Shown here one piece after another: positions 1-5,435 of a stretch of 5,543 nt of DNA (position 1 is the first letter of the stretch; each line of letters begins with the position of its first letter). The notes beneath the pieces were generated by a model, which was given only the letters and a program-made list of their open reading frames with translations, ran no database searches and was not told the origin of the DNA. Source of the stretch: Selenomonas sp. (GTDB lineage: Bacteria > Bacillota_C > Negativicutes > Selenomonadales > Selenomonadaceae); the NCBI GenBank assembly GCA_017940705.1, contig JAGAYB010000248.1:1-5543 (forward strand). Direction: 5' to 3'. Made by a program: the position numbers and the translations under genes.

Positions 1-1
1 G

Positions 2-76
2 CAATGGGCAATATGTCTGGTTGTATTTTCCCTTGTTTTCGTGCTGGCCATGAACATGTGGACAGATAAGAATTAG
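2..76 (+). CDS. C-terminal end of a membrane protein, possibly an ABC transporter permease (partial)
   Basis: Only the last 24 residues are inside the window, reading in frame from base 2 to a TAG at 74-76. They start Q-W-A-I-C, run through an uninterrupted hydrophobic stretch (about 17 residues rich in Val, Leu, Phe and Ala) and finish with a short polar tail W-T-D-K-N. This is what the last transmembrane helix of an inner-membrane permease looks like. Because molybdenum-cofactor genes follow directly, a molybdate or tungstate ABC permease (ModB/TupB type) is a reasonable guess, but that rests on context and not on a diagnostic motif. The other two frames here hit stops and show no hydrophobic pattern. 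The stop codon overlaps the Shine-Dalgarno site of the next gene, which suggests co-transcription. Confidence 0.55.
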   Translation, partial: QWAICLVVFSLVFVLAMNMWTDKN

Positions 77-81
77 GAGAG
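75..81 (+). promoter_or_regulatory. Ribosome binding site for the MogA-like fragment
   Basis: AGGAGAG sits 5 to 7 bases upstream of the ATG at 87 and overlaps the TAG stop of the preceding frame (74-76). It is a strong site and the main reason to believe the short MogA-like frame is translated from 87 despite lacking half of its family's sequence. Confidence 0.6.
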
Positions 82-86
82 AGCCT

Positions 87-311
87 ATGAAAGAAATCAG
101 AACCACCGAAGCCATGCGGGCCATGTCCATGAAGATTACGCGGCGCGCCATGCTAAGCCGCGCCGCAGGCCTCCATAAGCCCAGCCTAATAGTAAATCTT
201 CCCGGCTGCCACAAGGCCGTAGAAGAATGTCTGAGCTTCATCCTGCCGTCTCTGGCTCACGGTCTGGAAATTCTCAGGGGAGAAGCAAGCGAATGTGCCA
301 GAAAACAATGA
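87..311 (+). CDS. MogA/MoaB-like protein fragment, N-terminal half missing
   Basis: This frame encodes 74 residues. From about residue 8 it follows the C-terminal half of the MogA/MoaB family (molybdopterin adenylyltransferase or related): an E-A-M-R then A-M-L-S-R segment (residues 8-25), a conserved strand and turn L-I-V-N-L-P-G (34-40) followed by K-A-V-E-E (43-47), and a C-terminal I-L-P-S-L-A-H-G-L-E-I-L-R-G (52-65). Family members are usually about 160 residues, and the missing N-terminal half carries the TGGTG-type molybdopterin-binding motif, so this piece alone should not be catalytic. The usual L-P-G-S-P turn is L-P-G-C-H here. The same frame upstream of 87 meets a TGA at 51-53 and shows no MogA similarity, so the missing half is not simply unread. 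Even so, the gene has a good ribosome binding site, no internal stop, and its stop overlaps the mobAB start region. It may be a decayed remnant still translated for coupling to mobAB, or a conserved short protein. The family assignment is firm; function is uncertain. Confidence 0.7.
   Translation: MKEIRTTEAMRAMSMKITRRAMLSRAAGLHKPSLIVNLPGCHKAVEECLSFILPSLAHGLEILRGEASECARKQ
276..284 (+). promoter_or_regulatory. Ribosome binding site that decides the mobAB start
   Basis: AGGGGAGAA lies about 9 to 10 bases before the ATG at 293, inside the end of the MogA-like frame. This favours 293 as the mobAB start. The ATG at 308 forms an ATGA overlap with the preceding stop (309-311) and remains a real alternative, perhaps by coupled re-initiation. 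The in-frame ATG at 227 would add 22 residues with no family similarity. Confidence 0.5.
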
Positions 312-1402
312 TAACCCCGGAAAATCTGACCCTGCTCATAATCGCCGGAGGCAGGAGTTCACGCTTTGGCAAAGACAAGCGCACTCTTTTACTGGGGGAA
401 ATATCCCTGCTGGAACATATTCTTGTCAAAGGCAGGACAGCGAACTTTGCCGAAATCTTCCTCTGCGCCGAGGCTCCCTCGCCCTTCCTCACCAAACTGG
501 CAAAAAAATACGAAGCCACCCTGCTGTTTGACGAAAAACAGGGGTGTGGCCCCGTGTCCGGCCTGACAAAAGGGCTGCAGGTCATGAATACGCCTTGGGC
601 GTTAGCCGTAGCCGGAGATATGCCATTTTTGGACTTGCAGGCTCTCTGCCGCTGGGCAAAGATGAGCCCCGGCAATAATCTTGCGCTCCTGCCGGAATCC
701 CATGGCAGGCTCCAGCCTCTGGCAGCTTTCTACCGCAAGGAAGCAGCCCCTTTTTTTCAAACTGCCCTTGATATGGGTCAGCGGAAAATTCGTCAGGTGC
801 TCGCTTTCTTTCCCTGTGAACGCCAAGCATACTCCGGCTCCCCTGCCCATTTCTTCAACGTCAACACCCCGGCAGACTTTCGGCTTGCCAAAGGAAGGCT
901 GGCCAATCTGAACCGCCGGATTCCTCTTATCTCCGTTATCGCCCCGGCTTCTGGTACAGGTAAGACCACCTTCATAGAAAAACTTCTGCCCCTGCTCAGC
1001 GCCACAGGCATAAAAGCCGGAGTAGTCAAAAGCGACAGCCATGGCTTCAACCTTGATATGCAGGGCAAAGACAGCTGCCGCTTTCAGGATGCAGGAGCCG
1101 CCAGTGTGGCGGTGGTGTCACCCCAAGGCTGGTTTATGATACAAAACACCGAAAGCCGCCCCAGCCTTGAGGACATCGCCGCAAAAATGGACGGCGTTGA
1201 CCTGATTCTCACTGAAAGCCGCAGTCATGGCTCCCTGCCAGCTCTCTCCCTGTGGAGGGGCAAAGATACCCCACTTACCGGGCAAGCCGTAGCCGCCCTC
1301 TTCACTTCCACCCCCCAGACAGAGACAACCGCGCTATACGAATACGATATCAATGATATGGAAAAAGCGCTGGAAATCTGCCTCTTTCTGATGGGATGCT
1401 AA
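293..1402 (+). CDS. mobAB: Fused MobA-MobB: molybdenum cofactor guanylyltransferase with GTP-binding adaptor domain
   Basis: The 369-residue cytoplasmic protein joins two domains usually encoded separately. Residues 12-203 are MobA, which transfers GMP from GTP to Mo-molybdopterin to give the guanine dinucleotide cofactor of DMSO-reductase-family enzymes. Visible MobA motifs are the nucleotide loop A-G-G-R-S-S-R-F-G-K-D-K (18-29), G-P-V-S-G (86-90), the metal-binding G-D-M-P-F-L (108-113), Q-P-L-A-A-F-Y (141-147) and N-V-N-T-P-A-D-F (189-196). Residues 209-369 are MobB-like: a P-loop P-A-S-G-T-G-K-T-T (218-226) and K-S-D-S-H-G-F-N-L-D followed by G-K-D-S and A-G-A (246-269). The first glycine of the Walker A loop is replaced by Pro218, and the usual MobB E-G-F segment reads E-S-R (308-310), so GTP use by this half may differ. 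The gene overlaps the MogA-like frame and ends at a hairpin terminator, so it is probably last in a molybdenum-cofactor operon. The start at 293 is chosen on its ribosome binding site; 308 is the alternative. Confidence 0.9.
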   Translation: MCQKTMITPENLTLLIIAGGRSSRFGKDKRTLLLGEISLLEHILVKGRTANFAEIFLCAEAPSPFLTKLAKKYEATLLFDEKQGCGPVSGLTKGLQVMNTPWALAVAGDMPFLDLQALCRWAKMSPGNNLALLPESHGRLQPLAAFYRKEAAPFFQTALDMGQRKIRQVLAFFPCERQAYSGSPAHFFNVNTPADFRLAKGRLANLNRRIPLISVIAPASGTGKTTFIEKLLPLLSATGIKAGVVKSDSHGFNLDMQGKDSCRFQDAGAASVAVVSPQGWFMIQNTESRPSLEDIAAKMDGVDLILTESRSHGSLPALSLWRGKDTPLTGQAVAALFTSTPQTETTALYEYDINDMEKALEICLFLMGC

Positions 1403-1407
1403 ATGAA

Positions 1408-1451
1408 AAAAGCCTGTCCTTAATCATTTCACTGAAAAAGGACAGGCTTTT
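1408..1451. terminator. Bidirectional Rho-independent terminator between convergent genes
   Basis: A perfect 14-bp inverted repeat (arms 1408-1421 and 1438-1451, core GCCTGTCC / GGACAGGC) encloses a 16-base loop. The arm edges supply T-runs on both strands: GGCTTTTAT on the plus strand and GGCTTTTTTCATTT on the minus strand. It begins 6 bases after the mobAB stop and lies about 33 bases beyond the peptidase stop, so it most likely ends both convergent transcripts. Confidence 0.9.
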
Positions 1452-1483
1452 ATCATATACTTTTCGTTTATGCCGTCAGCTGT

Positions 1484-3508
1484 TTACTTTTTATCCTTCA
1501 GCCATTCAGCTATGGCCTTATAGTTGTAATAGAGTTTATCCGCCTTTTCACCGAAGGGATAATCTACCGTTACGGAATGCTCATTGCTGACAAAGCTGCC
1601 GTTTATCATTCTGCCAAATTTGTACCAGCCGGACATAGCCGCTACATGACCATAGGCATCAAGGAAGGGGCCCACGGCGCAGTCTCCACCGCCCGGCTGC
1701 TCACCAATAATTTTTGCCAGTCCGTTTGCCTGTGCAAAAAAGGGCATAGCGTTGGCACAGGAATAGGAATAGCCGCTGGTCATAATATAAAAGTCATACT
1801 GTCCGCCAAAACCATCGTTGGCATCAAACTTGCCATCGAGATTGGTATCCACATGATACCATTCCGAACAGAAGTTCTTATTCAATGCATGCCAATAGGT
1901 AAAATTGACTTCCCCGTCCGGCGACAGGAACCCCATAGCCGCAGTCAGCGCGCCGATAGCACCACCGCCGTTATTGGAGAGGTCTATTACCACTTTTTTT
2001 ACCTGAGGATTTTTCTGTATCATGGCAAAGGCATCATAGAACAGACCAAAGGTACTTATAGTATACATTCTCTCATCGGGCAGGCGGTAATAAAAGGTCC
2101 TTTCCAGCATGCTTTCCGCAAAACCCTCAAAGTAGATAAAGGCCGTGTCATCAATTATTTGTACCCGCGCGCTGCCAAAATCATCAGGTTTGAGCTTTTC
2201 CATGCGGTATTTAGCCTTATACAGTCTGTTGGTATCCTCGCTCTTTTCCCGGCCGGGAAAAGTTGCCAGCGTGAAATTCTCCTGCTCCGTGCCTCTAATC
2301 TGCATAAACGTCTTTGCCATATCCAGCCACTTCTTATGTGGCTGGCCGCTGTCATCGCGGTAAATATACGTCAGCAATACAGGGTTCAGCTGCAAATCAC
2401 GGCAGGCAGCCTGATACTGCGCGTAACTTCCCGTTTCTCCGGCAGTGAAATTAACCCCCATATCTGCCAGCTTATAGCAAAGTTTCTGCAATGCCTTAGC
2501 TGTCGGTTCAAGGCCGCCGTAAGCCGTGACCACCTTCATCACGTTGATATAGCCAGCAGTATCGAATACGCTGTAGCTGAGCATCACGCTGTCATGGCCG
2601 CTGTTGAACATCTTGTAAACCAAATCCAGAAATGCCTCGGAATTACGCTCGGTATCCGTAGACAGCAGCCCCTCTTTCAGCCCATTTTGCGCCAGATAGC
2701 TGTCGAAGTTTTTAATGCCCTTTTCCTGCTTGTGCCCATAATACAAATCAAACAGCAGGCAGGTCGAGCCGTAGGCGTAGCGGGCATAAGCAGGGGGAAT
2801 CTCCTTTTCCTTGGAGAATTTGCCCGAGTAATAAGCCGTGGCATAGGGATTAAGCCGGATATAGGGATTTATGTTATGCCCGTAGATATAGCCGATGGGT
2901 TCCTGAATATCATAAAAGTGGTCGCCATTAAAGGAATATAACTTTGACCACTGGGGCACGGCAAAGACATTCTGCAGCACGCCAAAAGGCAGCAGAACTT
3001 TGCCATCATAAGACACCATCTGGAATCCGTAGGAAGGCAGGTCTATACTAAAGCCTTTGGCCTCTGTCTCCGTGGATTGATGTTTTCGGGAAACAGCCTT
3101 GGCATTGAATTCATCCGGCGACAAAATGCCATTGGGCAGAGCTTTGTCACCATAAGAGCCAAAAAAAGCATCCCAGTCAGCGCAGCTCATACTGCCCTTG
3201 CTGACATCAAACTCCACATTCATATTATTTCTGGAAGCCGTGAGCACACTGCCGTCTGCATTCAGCTTAAAGTCCACATTCCCCTTATACAGGAATAGCA
3301 AATACTCCTGTACGGAAACATAGGGTACATCCTTCTCCCCCTCTACATTGTAAACATGCATGGTTTTAAACTTATCCAGCCTGTTTTCGTAAATGCGGGA
3401 ATCAAATGATCCCGTCACCGCAGCGGCCTCTGCCGCAGTGACGCCCATGAGCAGACAGACAATCATCAGACTGCAAAGCCATTTTTTCAGCATCATCTTC
3501 CTGTGCAT
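1484..3508 (-). CDS. Exported S41-family serine peptidase with large N-terminal region
   Basis: The 674-residue protein begins with a Sec signal peptide: Lys/Arg at 3-9, a hydrophobic core at about 10-22, and probable cleavage near A-E-A-A (26-30). Beyond that it should act outside the inner membrane. The C-terminal part (about 445-650) has S41 (tail-specific protease/tricorn-like) features: V-V-I-D-L-S-N-N-G-G-G (506-516), the nucleophile segment G-Y-S-Y-S-C-A-N-A (579-587) with Ser583 as likely nucleophile, and I-G-E-Q-P-G-G-G (601-608). Residues 60-185 contain two Y-V-S-V / L-L-P-F-type segments with a strand-rich stretch between them, reminiscent of copper-amine-oxidase-N-like stalk domains; this is tentative. 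Residues 230-440 are probably helical and I do not recognise them. No PDZ domain is evident. Residues 554-565 (D-T-N-L-D-G-K-F-D-A-N-D) match an EF-hand/dockerin-type calcium loop. The start at 3508 is supported by AGGAGG eight bases upstream. It appears monocistronic, bounded by terminators on both sides. The substrate cannot be inferred. Confidence 0.85.
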   Translation of the reverse strand: MHRKMMLKKWLCSLMIVCLLMGVTAAEAAAVTGSFDSRIYENRLDKFKTMHVYNVEGEKDVPYVSVQEYLLFLYKGNVDFKLNADGSVLTASRNNMNVEFDVSKGSMSCADWDAFFGSYGDKALPNGILSPDEFNAKAVSRKHQSTETEAKGFSIDLPSYGFQMVSYDGKVLLPFGVLQNVFAVPQWSKLYSFNGDHFYDIQEPIGYIYGHNINPYIRLNPYATAYYSGKFSKEKEIPPAYARYAYGSTCLLFDLYYGHKQEKGIKNFDSYLAQNGLKEGLLSTDTERNSEAFLDLVYKMFNSGHDSVMLSYSVFDTAGYINVMKVVTAYGGLEPTAKALQKLCYKLADMGVNFTAGETGSYAQYQAACRDLQLNPVLLTYIYRDDSGQPHKKWLDMAKTFMQIRGTEQENFTLATFPGREKSEDTNRLYKAKYRMEKLKPDDFGSARVQIIDDTAFIYFEGFAESMLERTFYYRLPDERMYTISTFGLFYDAFAMIQKNPQVKKVVIDLSNNGGGAIGALTAAMGFLSPDGEVNFTYWHALNKNFCSEWYHVDTNLDGKFDANDGFGGQYDFYIMTSGYSYSCANAMPFFAQANGLAKIIGEQPGGGDCAVGPFLDAYGHVAAMSGWYKFGRMINGSFVSNEHSVTVDYPFGEKADKLYYNYKAIAEWLKDKK

Positions 3509-3510
3509 CC

Positions 3511-3537
3511 TTAAATCCTCCTGTAAAATACTGTCAA
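3511..3537 (-). other. Possible 8-residue leader peptide ahead of the S41 peptidase gene
   Basis: A second perfect AGGAGG (3546-3551) stands 8 bases before a TTG codon at 3537. This opens a frame of eight codons (M-T-V-F-Y-R-R-I if TTG initiates) ending at TAA 3511-3513, two bases before the peptidase ATG. The frame reads through the peptidase's own Shine-Dalgarno site as AGG-AGG. The spacing and stop-to-start distance would suit translational coupling, but a TTG start and so short a peptide can arise by chance. The same TTGACA would also read as a -35 box, though no matching -10 is visible at the right distance. Confidence 0.2.
3517..3522 (-). promoter_or_regulatory. Ribosome binding site of the S41 peptidase gene
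   Basis: A perfect AGGAGG lies 8 bases before the ATG at 3508, preferred over the in-frame ATGs at codons 5 and 6. The motif also falls inside a possible leader reading frame (3511-3537), where it is read as two AGG arginine codons. Confidence 0.85.
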
Positions 3538-3587
3538 TAACTTAACCTCCTCTCTTTTCTATTCCCTCTTTATGCGCAAATTCCTTT

Positions 3588-3634
3588 AAAAAAAGCCAGT
3601 GATAAACGGCAAAGTTATACCGCTATCACTGGCT
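3588..3634 (-). terminator. Rho-independent terminator of the ABM-esterase operon
   Basis: On the minus strand an 11-bp perfect stem (arms 3624-3634 and 3594-3604, AGCCAGTGATA and its complement) is continued inside by three G-C pairs (3620-3622 with 3607-3609) after a small internal bulge. It is followed directly by a run of seven T (3594 down to 3588). It lies about 50 bases beyond the hydrolase stop codon, the expected place for the end of that operon. The plus strand has only a weak, interrupted T-run (GTTTTATT), so it acts mainly leftward. Confidence 0.9.
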
Positions 3635-3647
3635 GTTTTATTATGCT

Positions 3648-3691
3648 TTTATAACGCCAAGAGGCTAGACATTTTCTTGCCTCGTTATAAA
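3648..3691 (-). repeat. Inverted repeat (hairpin) spanning the hydrolase stop codon
   Basis: Arms TTTATAACG (3648-3656) and CGTTATAAA (3683-3691) are perfectly complementary. Inside them AGGC (3662-3665) can pair with GCCT (3679-3682) across a five-base bulge. The right arm contains the hydrolase's last Leu codon and its TAA stop (3685-3687). No T-run follows on either strand, so it is not a standard terminator. In the transcript it would place a second hairpin just ahead of the terminator, perhaps protecting the 3' end. Confidence 0.5.
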
Positions 3692-4689
3692 TGACGGTTC
3701 ACAAAATCACGGATTTCCTTAAAGGAATCAATGCTGTCTTTCAGCTCCGGCAGCAGCAAGGCAAAGTCGTGGGACATACCCGGATAAACGGTCAGTGTCA
3801 CATCCGCGCCGTCTGTGGCTGCTTTTTTCGCTAAGGCAATACTTTCGTCAAGAAACAGCTCGTAACCGCCGGCCTGTATCAGCAGCGGCGGCAAGCCTTG
3901 CAAGTCGGCGTACAGGGGCGATATACGCGCGTCCTCGGCGGCTAAGCCCTTGCCATAGGAAGGCCTATTGATTTCATTGTACATCCGGGGATTGATTTTC
4001 CCAAGAATCAAATCGCGGTCAGCATTATTTTTCCGTGAAGGGAGATTTGTCTCAAAAGTCGTCCAGGGAGAGATAAGAATCAAGGCCCCCGGCTGCGGCT
4101 TGTTGTGTTCACGCAGATAGAGGGATAAGGCTAAGGCAAGATTTCCCCCGGCAGAATCGCCAAAGACCACGATATCCTGCGGCGCATTGCCTTGGGCTAA
4201 AATATCTTCATAGACCTTAACAGCGTCCTCCAAGGCGGCAGGATAGGTATTTTCAGGCGCCGTGCGGTAATCTGCCAGATACGCCCTCCGGGCATTTGTC
4301 AGCACCATCTGCTTTACGCCCAACATGCGATGACCGTTGCTTAAAGCGTTGATATAGCCGCCGCCATGCAGCTGCAGGACCACTCTGCTTGTCTGTGCCT
4401 GCGGATTTTCCAGTTTTTCAACTTTGCAGCTGCCCAAAGCATAGCTTTCATACAGCCAGCCGTCCGGTGCCGCAAAAGGTTTTACCGCCACGGGCGCACT
4501 AACTGCCGGCCGGAATATCTTTGCCATCTTCTCCTGCACATAAGCCTGCTTGGCCGCAGGTTCCAGCTTCATGCCGGTATCAGGCAGGCTCCATGCCGGA
4601 GCTGCCCCAGCCGTCATAGCCGAAACCGTAAGCCATGCGCCGAAAAAGCCTGCCGTCAGCAGCCGTGCCCTTTGTCCTTTTGTTTTCAT
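3685..4689 (-). CDS. Exported alpha/beta hydrolase, HSL-type esterase/lipase family
   Basis: The 334-residue protein has a Sec signal peptide (basic residues to position 9, hydrophobic 11-27, cleavage likely near A-G-A-A at 27-30), so it should be periplasmic or otherwise extracytoplasmic. The hydrolase fold shows hormone-sensitive-lipase family marks: oxyanion-hole H-G-G-G (108-111), D-Y-R-T-A-P-E (140-146), the nucleophile elbow G-D-S-A-G-G (177-182) with Ser179, and G-M-S-H-D-F (304-309) with His307. In the acid loop G-G-Y-E-L-F-L-D-E-S (274-283), the position usually held by the catalytic Asp aligns with Glu277, with Asp281 as the alternative. Such enzymes cleave carboxylic esters or lactones; the substrate is not predictable here. 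The start ATG overlaps the previous gene's stop as ATGA (4686-4689). AAAAGGGG, about 7 bases upstream, can serve as ribosome binding site, so translation is probably coupled to the ABM gene. The operon ends at the terminator downstream. Confidence 0.9.
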   Translation of the reverse strand: MKTKGQRARLLTAGFFGAWLTVSAMTAGAAPAWSLPDTGMKLEPAAKQAYVQEKMAKIFRPAVSAPVAVKPFAAPDGWLYESYALGSCKVEKLENPQAQTSRVVLQLHGGGYINALSNGHRMLGVKQMVLTNARRAYLADYRTAPENTYPAALEDAVKVYEDILAQGNAPQDIVVFGDSAGGNLALALSLYLREHNKPQPGALILISPWTTFETNLPSRKNNADRDLILGKINPRMYNEINRPSYGKGLAAEDARISPLYADLQGLPPLLIQAGGYELFLDESIALAKKAATDGADVTLTVYPGMSHDFALLLPELKDSIDSFKEIRDFVNRHL

Positions 4690-5420
4690 TTTTTAAGCCC
4701 CTTTTGACTTAGAATAATATTGGCAGGAAGGTTTTCCACCGTATGCGCCTTACGGAACATAGCGGCGGTTTTACTCTGAAATTCCCTGGCTTTTGCCGAT
4801 TGCTGATAGTGTTCATAGGCGGCCTTGTCACGATAAAGTTCCATGGTATGAATAATGTTCGGATGATCATGCTCAGCAGTCACAAACATCCCCATGACAC
4901 CGGCGTCTTCCCTTACCGCGCGTACAGCTTCTGCAGTTGCCAGATGCTGGTATTCGGCCAGTTTTTCCGGCGCTACTTCATAGCGGTGCATATAGACAAC
5001 CGTTGCTGTGCCGCTATCTTTCTGCTCCAAGGCAATGCCGTTAGCCTCCATAATACGCAAATTCTTCAGCATCGGCAGCCTTGCCGCCCGGTATTCCTGA
5101 AAAGCCTCGCTGGTGCTGTGAATACGATAGGCTTCATAGCTTTCATAAATTTCCAGCAGGCGCATTAAATCATGATTCTTCACATCAATGCCGCCGTAAA
5201 GCGCATAAGTACCGGCTTCCCTGGCTGTCTGCGGCCCGACGGTTTTGGCCCCGATTGCGCCCATGGCCTGCATATTGCCCGGCGTGGATTCCAGTACCGC
5301 CCAATGCACCATCGGCATATTGCCTTCCGGCGTGCGGATTGGATGCGCACTAACGATTGAACCGGCCATCAGAACACCTCCCAGACACAACAGCAAACTT
5401 TTCTTCCATACATTCTTCAT
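4686..5420 (-). CDS. Exported protein with two tandem ABM (antibiotic biosynthesis monooxygenase-like) domains
   Basis: The 244-residue product starts with a signal peptide (M-K-N-V-W-K-K, hydrophobic core 9-22, cleavage likely after V-S-A at 25). Two repeats of a dimeric alpha/beta-barrel fold follow, roughly 37-132 and 139-237. Both contain the characteristic E-x-Y-x-x-x-x-A-Y helix start: L-L-E-I-Y-E-S-Y-E-A-Y-R-I-H (88-101) and T-M-E-L-Y-R-D-K-A-A-Y-E-H-Y (192-205). Each has a preceding R-E-x-G segment and ends in a similar I-A-L / I-I-L strand. ABM proteins such as the quinol monooxygenase YgiN act on quinones or polyketides without metal or flavin, but most are single-domain and cytoplasmic, so catalysis here is only possible, not shown. 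The start at 5420 is set by AAGGAG nine bases upstream and by the signal peptide beginning there; a longer frame to 5510 only runs over the upstream gene. The gene sits between an aldo/keto reductase fragment and the hydrolase in one operon. Confidence 0.8.
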   Translation of the reverse strand: MKNVWKKSLLLCLGGVLMAGSIVSAHPIRTPEGNMPMVHWAVLESTPGNMQAMGAIGAKTVGPQTAREAGTYALYGGIDVKNHDLMRLLEIYESYEAYRIHSTSEAFQEYRAARLPMLKNLRIMEANGIALEQKDSGTATVVYMHRYEVAPEKLAEYQHLATAEAVRAVREDAGVMGMFVTAEHDHPNIIHTMELYRDKAAYEHYQQSAKAREFQSKTAAMFRKAHTVENLPANIILSQKGLKK

Positions 5421-5429
5421 TGTCCAGTA

Positions 5430-5435
5430 CTCCTT
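5430..5435 (-). promoter_or_regulatory. Ribosome binding site of the tandem-ABM gene
   Basis: AAGGAG lies 9 bases before the ATG at 5420 and overlaps the TAA stop of the aldo/keto reductase fragment (5434-5436, read as TAAGGAG). It fixes the ABM start and suggests that the two frames share a transcript. Confidence 0.75.

Noticed and set aside
227..292. Upstream ATG at 227 as the mobAB start
   Set aside because: The extra 22 residues lie within the MogA-like frame, show no MobA similarity, and the ATG has no good ribosome binding site.
602..1042. Minus-strand frame of 146 codons within mobAB
   Set aside because: It lies opposite strongly conserved MobA motifs and has no recognisable domain or start signal.
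1577..2941. 454-codon open frame on the plus strand opposite the S41 gene
   Set aside because: It is codon-aligned with the S41 gene, so its stops would require TTA, CTA or TCA codons in that gene, which are simply not used there. It has no clear ribosome binding site or recognisable domain, and the S41 frame has a signal peptide, motifs and an AGGAGG.
3532..3537. TTGACA as a -35 promoter box for the S41 gene
   Set aside because: The matching -10 position falls on TTAAGG at the start codon, which would exclude the ribosome binding site from the transcript. No convincing alternative promoter was found between 3523 and 3587.
4743..5168. 141-codon plus-strand frame opposite the ABM gene
   Set aside because: There is no ribosome binding site and no family pattern; the opposite strand is well supported by its internal repeat and signal peptide.
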